Shown in pieces: positions 54,739 through 61,970 of a DNA stretch of 64,000 bases. The notes beneath the pieces were generated by a model. The model saw only the letters and a program-made list of their open reading frames with translations, ran no database searches and was not told where the DNA came from. Each line of letters opens with the position of its first letter. Within the stretch, counting starts at the first letter, position 1. Source of the stretch: Aliiroseovarius subalbicans (GTDB taxonomy: Bacteria; Pseudomonadota; Alphaproteobacteria; Rhodobacterales; Rhodobacteraceae); assembly GCF_022678625.1 (NCBI RefSeq), contig NZ_JALBYQ010000001.1, positions 744,001 through 808,000 of the forward strand, read 5' to 3'. A program made the position numbers and the translations under genes.

Positions 54739-55161
54739 AGCGAGATCGCCGCGTCGGGAATGAATTTGATCGAGTAAAACTTGTGGAAACATCAAGCCAG
54801 CTTGAACGGTTACTCTTACGGAACAGCAGTCGTCCGCGTAAAAATGAAGTGGACTTCCACTTTCCCCCCATGTGCCAAAACTTGCATGGAGCAACCTAGA
54901 TCAAAAAGGGCTCAAACAAGCCGGTCGCTGCGGTTTACACAAACGACTACAACGGGGGTTAGCAGGTGTTCGCTATGCAACGCCTGAAAGACCGCGACGC
55001 GGGACTTTCCAGACCTTTGCTGCAAGCAAACCAATGGCTGCTTTTTTGGTTTGCACAGCTTGAATTGAGGGGACGCCCCAACTCCAAAGCTCCTGTTAGC
55101 CAGTAAATTGTCGCCTTTACAGGGCACAAACTCCGGGTAGGCCGCAACTGTTTTCGGAACA
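54739..55161. other. Low-information region downstream of uvrA2
   Basis: About 420 bases with lower GC content than the rest. No open reading frame with a ribosome site or convincing composition. A minus-strand reading at 54912-55187 overlaps the next gene and looks random. It may be a remnant of a transferred segment. Confidence 0.4.
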
Positions 55162-55443
55162 CTAGAATTCATCAAACTCCGGAACATTGCCTAGCCTTAA
55201 AAGGAAGCTTGGGTCGCCGATCTCTCCACTGGCTGGATCTTCTATCACCATGTAGGCGTCAGCACCTGCGCAATCCTCGGATTGAGCCTCTCGTTCGGCT
55301 CTGTTTTGTGCTTCCGACGCTGTGGAATATTCAAATTGCTTGGCAATCTTCAGTCCGGTCTGCCCGTTGCGCCGAGCCTTTGTTTCAACATAAGTCTGGC
55401 AGATATAGTGGATTTTTTCCGAGGGAAGCTCTGCGCTTGTCAT
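55162..55443 (-). CDS. Small conserved hypothetical protein
   Basis: 93 aa with AAGGA eight bases before the ATG. Soluble, charged and rich in Glu/Arg/Ala: IHYICQTYVETKARRNG, FEYSTASEAQNRAEREA, CAGADAYMVIEDPASGEIGDPSFLLRLG. The ordered codon use and a well-formed C-terminus (NVPEFDEF) support a real gene; similar short proteins occur in Rhodobacterales by my recollection. No function is known. It is isolated in the gene-poor stretch. Confidence 0.6.
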   Translation of the reverse strand: MTSAELPSEKIHYICQTYVETKARRNGQTGLKIAKQFEYSTASEAQNRAEREAQSEDCAGADAYMVIEDPASGEIGDPSFLLRLGNVPEFDEF

Positions 55444-55589
55444 GGATGGATCCTTGTTGTCGGCAGGGGCGATTGGAATATCTGGGAACAGCTCTGGCAG
55501 ATTTCAGCCTGAATGACGTGACTGTTGCCCAGCAGAGCACTCAACGCAAAGCAATGCCGCCGAAGCTCCATAATCACTTGGAAACGGCT

Positions 55590-55823
55590 CTAAGAGGGTC
55601 GTGTTTTACGCGCTGTTTTCGCCGTCGTTTCGGATGGCGTGTTCGCTTCTCTTTCAAGGCGGTTATTGCGAAGCCGGGTGACTTTAGCTTGTCGTTGTTC
55701 CGTTTCCTCGTCGACCATTTGTCTGACGACACGCGTCGTCTTATCCAACGGGGTTCCTGTCTCGCAAGCCAGCATGCTGCTTGCAGGCTGAATTTCGAGC
55801 TTGAACTGACGGCAGTCATGCAT
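55590..55823 (-). CDS. Possible small protein, Lys/Arg-rich C-terminus
   Basis: 77 aa if it starts at ATGCATGAC. Pattern MHDCRQFKLEIQPASSMLA, then TTRVVRQMVDEETEQRQAKVTRLRNNRLEREAN, an amphipathic charged helix that looks protein-like. Upstream is a longer in-frame reading that looks like non-coding sequence, and no good ribosome site precedes the ATG. Could be a remnant or a spurious frame. Confidence 0.35.
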   Translation of the reverse strand: MHDCRQFKLEIQPASSMLACETGTPLDKTTRVVRQMVDEETEQRQAKVTRLRNNRLEREANTPSETTAKTARKTRPS

Positions 55824-56010
55824 GCAGCTGGATTGGAGATTTCCGCTCAACGCTCGAACCTGCTGTTGACCGCTCGGGGCTCGCAGGGCTGCTTTGGGTC
55901 GCGTGCGTCGGAAGGGCCGATCGGATGACATCAGAGGGCTTCGCGGCGGATCATCCAAGCCTGCGCGCCCGGCTCTGACCGGTGGCAGGGTGCCCGTCCT
56001 GATTTGCTCG

Positions 56011-56358
56011 CTAGCTTTTCGAGTGTTGCGCCGCGAGGTCGCGCAGGAACGCGTCATCCGGCCAACGTTTGGTGGCGGCTTCCAGAAGGTCTCCGGGGTA
56101 ATAATCGCCTTCGGCCAGCGGGTTGTCGCGCAGCACGGCCAGGGCGAAGGGTTTCAGCACTTCGGCGCCGATGTCCTGCGCGATCATGATGCGCAGGTCT
56201 TCGGGGGTAAATTGCCCCAGCGGCTTTTTGCGCAGCTGCCCGGTCGTGTTCTCGATGTAGGAGGCGCAGCAAACCAGCGGCCATTTCTGGCCGTCGATCT
56301 CTTCCAGCGTTTTGTTGGCAAGGGACGCCAGTTGGCGCCCCTCTTCATTCTCAGCCAT
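56011..56358 (-). CDS. CDI immunity-like small protein
   Basis: 115 aa. The pattern NKTLEEIDGQKWP, LRKKPLGQFTPEDLRIMIAQDIG and NPLAEGDYYPGDLLEAATKRWP matches immunity proteins of contact-dependent growth inhibition systems as I know the family. Such a protein neutralises the toxin tip of a CdiA partner, but no CdiA or CdiB gene is in the window. Its ATG overlaps the acuI stop by eight bases, so it is the last gene of the DMSP operon. Whether it still serves in immunity or has another role is open. Confidence 0.6.
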   Translation of the reverse strand: MAENEEGRQLASLANKTLEEIDGQKWPLVCCASYIENTTGQLRKKPLGQFTPEDLRIMIAQDIGAEVLKPFALAVLRDNPLAEGDYYPGDLLEAATKRWPDDAFLRDLAAQHSKS

Positions 56359-57343
56359 TCACGTCCACCACGACACGACCCTTGACCTGACCCTTCAGGA
56401 TATCCGCGCCCAAACCCGGCAGGTCCGACAGCGTGGCAGGGTTCACCATGGCCTCGAGTTTATCCATCGGCAGGTCGGATGCAATACGCGTCCAGGCGCG
56501 CAGGCGGTTGTCATAGGGCTGCATCACTGAATCAATGCCCAGAAGGTTCACGCCACGCAGCAGGAACGGGATCACTGTGGCGGGCAGGTTCGCCCCCCCC
56601 GCCAGGCCAACCGCCGCGACCGAGCCGCCGTATTTCATCTGGCCCAGCACACGGGCCAGCATCGGCCCACCCACGGCGTCGACACAGCCCGCCCAGGTTT
56701 CGGCCTCAAGCGGGCGCTTGGTGGTTTCGTTCAGCTCCTCGCGCGCCACGATCCGGGACGCGCCCAGCGATGTCAGGTAATCGGCCTGATCCGGGCGCCC
56801 GGTCACTGCGGCGACCTGATAGCCCAGGTTGGCCAGGATTGCTGTGGCAACCGAACCAACACCGCCGGCGGCCCCGGTGACCAGCACCTCGCCCTTGTCC
56901 GGGCTCAGCCCGTGATCCTCCAGCGCCATCACCGACAGCATCGCGGTGAAACCCGCCGTGCCCACTGCCATGGCCTGCCGCGCGTCCAGCCCGCCGGGCA
57001 GCGGCACCAGCCAATCGGCCTTCACCCGCGCCTTTTGCGCATAGCCGCCCCAGTGCGCCTCACCCACGCGCCAGCCGGTCAGAACGACCTTGTCGCCGGG
57101 TTTATAGCGCGCGTCGTCGGACGCCTCGACGGTGCCGGCAAAGTCGATGCCGGGCACATGCGGGTAATTGCGCACAAGCCCGCCACCCTTGGCCGACAGG
57201 CACAGCCCGTCCTTGTAGTTCACAGTGGAATACTCCACCGCCACCGTCACGTCGCCCTCGGGTAGCGCAGTTTCGTCCAGCTCGGTCAGGTTGGCAGCCG
57301 CCAGCCCGTCTTCGCCCTGTTCCATCACCAATGCTTTGAACAT
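56351..57343 (-). CDS. acuI: AcuI, acryloyl-CoA reductase (NADPH)
   Basis: 330 aa from ATGTTCAAAGC; an ATG two codons earlier is too close to the GAGGAA ribosome site. Member of the quinone-oxidoreductase (YhdH) branch of medium-chain dehydrogenases. Segments are VNYKDGLCLSAKGG, PHVPGIDFAGTVE, the NADPH Rossmann loop VTGAAGGVGSVATAIL and VGLAGGANLPATVIPF. It reduces toxic acryloyl-CoA from DMSP degradation to propionyl-CoA. It follows dmdA by 10 bases, the usual roseobacter pairing. Confidence 0.95.
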   Translation of the reverse strand: MFKALVMEQGEDGLAAANLTELDETALPEGDVTVAVEYSTVNYKDGLCLSAKGGGLVRNYPHVPGIDFAGTVEASDDARYKPGDKVVLTGWRVGEAHWGGYAQKARVKADWLVPLPGGLDARQAMAVGTAGFTAMLSVMALEDHGLSPDKGEVLVTGAAGGVGSVATAILANLGYQVAAVTGRPDQADYLTSLGASRIVAREELNETTKRPLEAETWAGCVDAVGGPMLARVLGQMKYGGSVAAVGLAGGANLPATVIPFLLRGVNLLGIDSVMQPYDNRLRAWTRIASDLPMDKLEAMVNPATLSDLPGLGADILKGQVKGRVVVDVNG

Positions 57344-57353
57344 CGTCATTTCC

Positions 57354-58457
57354 TCATATCCAGAATGTTTCATGGACCATGACCGCGCGCGGCCCGTCCG
57401 GTGTGATCACGTCAAGTTCAGTGCCCGACGACCAATGGGTCATGCGCACCATGCCGATGCCGACGCCGGTGGCAAAATCGGGCGAATTTGCTGCCGAGGT
57501 CACCTGCCCGACTTGCAGGTTGCCATCCATCAACGGCCAGGCCCGGTCGCAGGGCGGCACATGGCCATATATCTCGATCGCGCGGATCTGTTGCACAGGG
57601 CCTTCCTTGGCCACGCGCAACAGCGCATCGCGCCCGACGCATCCCAGCGCGTCCTCGGTCTGGCAAAACCGCCCCAGCCCGCATTCGTGGGGCGTGTTGT
57701 GACGGGTCATGTCGTTGCCATAGGACAGCATCCCGCCCTCGATCCGTTCGATCAGGTTGGGACAGCCCGCATGCACGTCCAGCGATTTGCCCGCCTCGAA
57801 CAGCGCGTGCCACAGCGGCATGGCGATGTCGGACCCGTCGACATAGATCTCGAACCCGCCCTGTTTCGAGTATCCTGAGCGCGCGACGATCAGGTCACGG
57901 CCCTTAAAGGCCAGGCGTTTGTAACGGAAAAAGCGGATGTCGCGCACCGCGTCGCCGAACACCGCTGCCATCAGGTCATCGGCCCGCGGGCCTTGAATGG
58001 CCAGCGGCGACACGTCGGGTTCATCCACCAGCACATCCAGCCGAAAGCCATAGGCCAGGCCCTTGACCCAGAACAGCAAATCACTGTCGGCAATGGAAAT
58101 CCAGTAGCGGTCCTCGTCCAGTTTCAACGCCACGGGGTCGTTCAACATGCCGCCGGTCTCATCGACCATCGGCACATAGAAACACTGGCCGTCCTGCATC
58201 TTCGACAGGTTGCGTGGCGTCAGCATCTGCACCAGACGCGCCGCATCCGGACCGCGGATTTCGACCTGCCGTTCGCAGGCAACATCCCAGACCTGCACCG
58301 CGCTTTTCAGGTGGTGGTAGTCTTCCTCGAACGACCGGAACACGGTCGGCAGAAGCATGTGGTTGTAAACCGTATACCCCTTGACCCCGGCGGCGGTGAC
58401 GCCATCCGAGAACGGGGTGCGCCGCACGCGGCGGGACGGGGCGATCGTGGTTGTCAT
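57354..58457 (-). CDS. dmdA: DmdA, dimethylsulfoniopropionate demethylase
   Basis: 367 aa from the ATG after GGGAGCGC. Tetrahydrofolate-dependent enzyme related to the glycine-cleavage T protein; it converts DMSP to methylmercaptopropionate and 5-methyl-THF. Diagnostic segments are SRRVRRTPFSDGV near the N-terminus, GYTVYNHMLLPTVF, QVWDVACERQVEIRGPDA, RSGYSKQGGFEIYVDGSD and GGMLSYGNDMTR. These follow the roseobacter DmdA sequence closely, which makes it DMSP-specific rather than a general GcvT. Next to acuI and downstream of DUF1326 in one apparent operon. Confidence 0.94.
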   Translation of the reverse strand: MTTTIAPSRRVRRTPFSDGVTAAGVKGYTVYNHMLLPTVFRSFEEDYHHLKSAVQVWDVACERQVEIRGPDAARLVQMLTPRNLSKMQDGQCFYVPMVDETGGMLNDPVALKLDEDRYWISIADSDLLFWVKGLAYGFRLDVLVDEPDVSPLAIQGPRADDLMAAVFGDAVRDIRFFRYKRLAFKGRDLIVARSGYSKQGGFEIYVDGSDIAMPLWHALFEAGKSLDVHAGCPNLIERIEGGMLSYGNDMTRHNTPHECGLGRFCQTEDALGCVGRDALLRVAKEGPVQQIRAIEIYGHVPPCDRAWPLMDGNLQVGQVTSAANSPDFATGVGIGMVRMTHWSSGTELDVITPDGPRAVMVHETFWI

Positions 58458-58487
58458 GGGTCGCGCTCCCAATCGGTCAGGCGGGGC

Positions 58488-59123
58488 TTAGCGCCCCGGC
58501 CCTTTCCAGTCGATCTGGCAGATCTCGGCGGATTTGCCGTCGAAATCCCACACCCGGCCAAAGGCGCGCACGCGGCCCTGGTTGGCGGTGGCCACGGTGA
58601 TGTCGGGGCCCATCCAGTATTCAGTGTTGGTGATCACCTGGTCCTCGCCCCCCTTGCCCGGCACCGGGACAATCTCGCCCTTGATGGCGCGACCGACCAT
58701 CAGGCGGCGGGTCTTGCCCTCGGTCTCAAACGTGATCGGCGCGCGTTCGGCGCCCAGGAAATCGCTGACCAGCATGGAAAACAGCCCCGTGGTGCCCTTG
58801 GCCTTGCCGGTGAAGATGTTGCACAGCCCATCGAACGCCGCATCCGAGGCGCGGTCGTCGATATAGGCCGCGGCCTTCCAGTTGCCACGCGCCATGTTGC
58901 CGGGGATTTCCAGCAACAGGCCCACGTTCAGCCCCGACAGGTCATGTTCGCCATACTGGCCTTCGTCGATGCGAATGCCGGCCCAGCCCATGCAGTAACC
59001 TTCGGTCGGCGGGTGATTGCCCAGCGAAACGACGCAGGGGCAGAACACCGTGCAGTTGCAGTTAAGGATCAATTCCCCCTTGATGGTCCATTCGACCTGT
59101 CCGACTTGGGTGTCGTCCAGCAT
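58488..59123 (-). CDS. DUF1326 family protein
   Basis: 211 aa from the ATG after GGAGGACG. The N-terminal cysteine cluster CNCTVFCPC and a following CMGWAGIRID segment suggest a metal or redox site; the fold is described as beta-rich for the family. No signal peptide is seen. Function unknown. It lies 12 bases after DUF2182 and 30 bases before dmdA, in the same direction. The pair DUF1326/DUF2182 recurs together in alphaproteobacteria as I recall, so they likely act jointly. Confidence 0.88.
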   Translation of the reverse strand: MLDDTQVGQVEWTIKGELILNCNCTVFCPCVVSLGNHPPTEGYCMGWAGIRIDEGQYGEHDLSGLNVGLLLEIPGNMARGNWKAAAYIDDRASDAAFDGLCNIFTGKAKGTTGLFSMLVSDFLGAERAPITFETEGKTRRLMVGRAIKGEIVPVPGKGGEDQVITNTEYWMGPDITVATANQGRVRAFGRVWDFDGKSAEICQIDWKGPGR

Positions 59124-59135
59124 GTTGCGTCCTCC

Positions 59136-59891
59136 TCAGATCAGCGCAGTTGCCACGACCGCAAGACCTGCGGCCATTAACCCCCACCCCAGCGGCTTCG
59201 TCAGCGGCCGTCCAAGGTCGGGAAGTTTCTCGAAAATCATCACCAGCGTTGCCAGCCCCATGAAGGCCAGGTTCATCACCCCGCCCACGAAGCCCAACAG
59301 CATCAAGGCCCAGCAGCAGCCCAGGCACAGCGCGCCCAGGCGCAGGCCCAGCTCAAGCGGGTTGCGCAGGCCGGGGCGCCAGTATTGCATGAAAAAAGTC
59401 AGGGGCTCGCGGCACTGGGTCAGGCAGGCGTCCTTGAGGGCCGAGAATTGATAGGCCCCCGCCCCGAACAAAAGCGCGCCCGACAGCCAGGGCGTCAGGC
59501 TCTGCCCGATCGGCGACACCAGCCCCGCGCGAAACAGCGCGATCTGCAAGGCGGCGGCGACCAGTGAAAAGCCCATCCAGATCACCAGGTATCCCGCCAG
59601 CAGAAGCTGGAACCCGGTGCGCGTGGCCGCCCCCGAATGGATCAGGTCGTCATAGGTCGCGAGCGCGGGCAGGAAGGTTGGCGCCATCATCGCCGCTGCC
59701 ATCACCGCCCACATCGCCGCAAGGCCCCAATACCCCGCCTGGTCCGGGCTGACGATGCACAGGGACCGCCAGAACTCGGCACCATAGATCTGCGCCGCCC
59801 CGCGCAGATCCGCCGGCAACGCCATCGCATAGAGCACCGCCCAGCCTGCCAGGATCAGGCCGAACAGCGTCAACCAATGTGGCGCGGCCAT
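59136..59891 (-). CDS. DUF2182 family membrane protein
   Basis: 251 aa from the ATG eight bases after AAGGA; an ATG nine codons earlier (59918) behind GGGGGA is an alternative. About seven transmembrane helices. Motif-bearing segments are MWAVMAAAMMAPTFLPAL and LGALCLGCCWALMLLGFVGGVMNLAFMG with a Cys-Cys pair, and CLTQCREPL. The family is described as metal-binding membrane protein of unknown role. First gene of the operon with DUF1326, dmdA and acuI, facing the GntR regulator. Confidence 0.87.
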   Translation of the reverse strand: MAAPHWLTLFGLILAGWAVLYAMALPADLRGAAQIYGAEFWRSLCIVSPDQAGYWGLAAMWAVMAAAMMAPTFLPALATYDDLIHSGAATRTGFQLLLAGYLVIWMGFSLVAAALQIALFRAGLVSPIGQSLTPWLSGALLFGAGAYQFSALKDACLTQCREPLTFFMQYWRPGLRNPLELGLRLGALCLGCCWALMLLGFVGGVMNLAFMGLATLVMIFEKLPDLGRPLTKPLGWGLMAAGLAVVATALI

Positions 59892-59946
59892 ACTTCTTAT
59901 CCTTGACGCAAGCGGCATCTGTCCCCCATGTGTGAGTCGGGATTAT

Positions 59947-59975
59947 AATGTCTGACAATTGAATGTCTGACAATT
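59947..59975. promoter_or_regulatory. Tandem GntR/FadR-type operator
   Basis: AATGTCTGACAATT occurs twice, at 59947-59960 and 59962-59975, one base apart. Each copy centres on the palindrome TGTC-T-GACA, the kind bound by FadR-subfamily GntR repressors. It lies between DUF2182 and gntR, so it can control the operon and autoregulate the repressor. It is next to the gntR ribosome site. Confidence 0.8.
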
Positions 59976-59988
59976 AAAAAGGAACGCC

Positions 59989-60720
59989 ATGCGCACGGAA
60001 CTTGAGACCGACCGCGACCTGTCGATGCAGATCGCCGCCGCAATCCGCGACGCAATCGTTGAGGGCGGGTTGATCGTCGATCAGCGCCTGCCCTCCGAGG
60101 CCGAGTTGTGCGAACAGTTTGGCGTGTCCCGCCCCACGGTGCGCGAAGCACTGAAGCGGCTGGCGGCACAGAACCTGATCCGCACGCAGCGTGGGGCCTC
60201 CGGGGGCGCCTTCGTGAACCGGATGTCATTCGAGGAAGCCTACGGCCAGCAGATCACCACCTCGACGCTGCTTCTCAGTATGAACGAGGTCGATTTCGAA
60301 ACCGCCTGCGAGGCGCGTTATGCGCTGGAACGGGCCTGTATCGCGCTGTCTGCCCAGCGACGCAGCGCCGATCACCTGGCCACGATGCGCGCTGAAATCC
60401 ACCGCCAGGCGCAGCCCGGTTTGACGGACGAGGCCTTTTGCGCCTCGGACGTGGCGTTTCACCGCGCGCTGGTGGACGGCGCGATGAACCCGGTCCTGTC
60501 CTATCAGCTGGCCGGTGCGGTCGAGGCGACCCAGCCCCTGATGAACATGATCACCTTCACGGCGCGGTCACGTGAGGAAATCGTCGGGCTGCACACGCGC
60601 ATCGCCAATGCGATCGAGGCACAGGACGGCGCTGCGGCAGATCAGGCCTTGGCCGACCTCACAGCCTACACTCTGACCCTAGCAGAACAGGTTAGGGCCG
60701 CGCGAGCACAACGGGGCTGA
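59989..60720 (+). CDS. GntR/FadR-family transcriptional regulator
   Basis: 243 aa. N-terminal winged helix LPSEAELCEQFGVSRPTVREALKRLAAQNLIRTQRGASGG (about residues 35-75), then the helical FCD effector domain with candidate metal ligands near ASDVAFHRALVDGAMN and EEIVGLHTRIANAI. It is preceded by AAAAAGGAACGCC. It is divergent from DUF2182-DUF1326-dmdA-acuI, so it is the likely repressor of this operon with an effector from DMSP metabolism. Regulators of this kind lie near dmdA in other roseobacters as I recall. Confidence 0.9.
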   Translation: MRTELETDRDLSMQIAAAIRDAIVEGGLIVDQRLPSEAELCEQFGVSRPTVREALKRLAAQNLIRTQRGASGGAFVNRMSFEEAYGQQITTSTLLLSMNEVDFETACEARYALERACIALSAQRRSADHLATMRAEIHRQAQPGLTDEAFCASDVAFHRALVDGAMNPVLSYQLAGAVEATQPLMNMITFTARSREEIVGLHTRIANAIEAQDGAAADQALADLTAYTLTLAEQVRAARAQRG

Positions 60721-60723
60721 CAC

Positions 60724-61470
60724 CTACCACGTCCGCGCAATGCAGATTTCTGCCGCCGTCAGGGAAGCGAACGGGCCAATTGCCTGACCAAGGACGGGGC
60801 TTCCTCGCCCGTCTGACCTTGTGACCTCAAGGCTTACCGGCCCAAGAAGATGATCCGAAGGCGCGACATAGGCTCTGGAGCCAGCCGGGACGTTCAGCCG
60901 AAACGTGTTTTCCGGCCCGCAATGGCGCGGGGGGACATTGCGCAATTCAGGGAACGCAAAAGAATAGATCAGTCTGCCCTGCGTTTGGCGCCCGCAAACA
61001 CGTTGCCCGCTGCAATCGAGCTCGGTCGCGACGGTTGTGATCGTGAATCCGAGCTGGGCCCCTTCACGATAGTTCCGGTACGCACTGTGGATCCATAGAT
61101 CGAAATCCGAGGCCGAACGCCTCTGAAACCCGACGATATCCAGGTCCTCAATGGTCAGATACCCAGAACCGGCGGCTGAACCTGTGGTCATGTTGTGCAG
61201 AAGCGGCGCGCGTTCCGTGATCGCGTGGCGCTGTCGATCACGGGTGCGACGCGGTTCGCTAAGTTCGATCAGAATGCTGTGCAATTCCCCATCCGAATTC
61301 ACATCTCCAGTGGGGAACATCTGGAACTGTCCAAGGTTTCGGATTTCGATCCGGTATATATCCCGCCCCGATGCGCGGTTTTGAGTGGCCGAGACCTCCT
61401 TGGCCAATACCAGTTGTGAAGTGCCCGTGGAAATCATGGCCACAAGGGCCACAAGGCGCAGAAAGTTCAT
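60724..61470 (-). CDS. Secreted hypothetical protein
   Basis: 248 aa from the ATG after AAGGACTT. The signal peptide is MNFLRLVALVAMISTGTSQLVLA. The mature part is beta-rich, with two or more Cys (LDCSGQRVCGRQ and ENTFRL preceded by RHCGP) that may form disulfides. No known domain recognised. It faces gntR tail to tail three bases apart and stands between gntR and ssrA. Confidence 0.6.
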   Translation of the reverse strand: MNFLRLVALVAMISTGTSQLVLAKEVSATQNRASGRDIYRIEIRNLGQFQMFPTGDVNSDGELHSILIELSEPRRTRDRQRHAITERAPLLHNMTTGSAAGSGYLTIEDLDIVGFQRRSASDFDLWIHSAYRNYREGAQLGFTITTVATELDCSGQRVCGRQTQGRLIYSFAFPELRNVPPRHCGPENTFRLNVPAGSRAYVAPSDHLLGPVSLEVTRSDGRGSPVLGQAIGPFASLTAAEICIARTW

Positions 61471-61584
61471 AACAAGTCCTTTCCAAAACACTCATACCAT
61501 CCACACAACATACACGATTTGGCCAGGTTTTCACATCCTGGCGTGACATGGCGATTGAACCAGCGCCGATGAGCGCCTATATAT

Positions 61585-61905
61585 TTGGTGTCTCCTCGGA
61601 GACTATGGACATAAACGCGCTCGTAATAAGCGGATCGGACCCGGGGGCGGTACCCGGCGGCTCCACCAAACATCCTTATTGGGGGATCATGGGGCCGAAA
61701 CAGGATCGACGGACGTCTAAAGGGGTTAGCTTTGTTTCGGCGGGGTGCCACCGTATCGGCCCATAAAGTACAATTGCCAATAACAATCGTGCTCCGGCTA
61801 TGGCTCTGGCTGCGTAAGCAGTTCGAGTTGCCGAAACTTAAGCCCTTTCGCCTAGCCGCGTAAGGCGGGGTTCGCAGGCACCTGGCAACAGAAGCCTGCA
61901 CTTTC
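61585..61905 (+). ncRNA. ssrA: Permuted two-piece tmRNA
   Basis: The precursor is circularly permuted as in alphaproteobacteria. The acceptor piece comes first and ends in CCGGG-GGCGGTA-CCCGG (T arm) and CGGCTCCACCA at 61668. A removed spacer of about 22 bases follows. The coding piece starts at GGGGCCGAAACAGG (61691); GGGGCCG pairs with CGGCTCC as a 7-bp acceptor stem. The tag reading frame at 61776-61817 encodes ANNNRAPAMALAA and a TAA stop. A hairpin (GCAGGC at 61874-61879 with GCCTGC at 61894-61899) closes the coding piece. The 5' end is approximate. It rescues stalled ribosomes. Confidence 0.95.
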
Positions 61906-61970
61906 CCCCATCACTCTCTTGACCCTTTGCCAAGCTGTCGGGCACAGAAGGTCAACGATCCGGGGGCCCC

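Noticed and set aside
54912-55187. 91-aa minus-strand frame downstream of uvrA2
   Set aside because: No ribosome site, overlaps the better-supported small gene at 55162-55443, composition looks random.
61467-61901. Minus-strand protein over the tmRNA region (also a plus-strand 72-aa frame at 61548-61766)
   Set aside because: The region encodes the permuted tmRNA, with acceptor stem, T arm and tag; the translations have no protein-like features.
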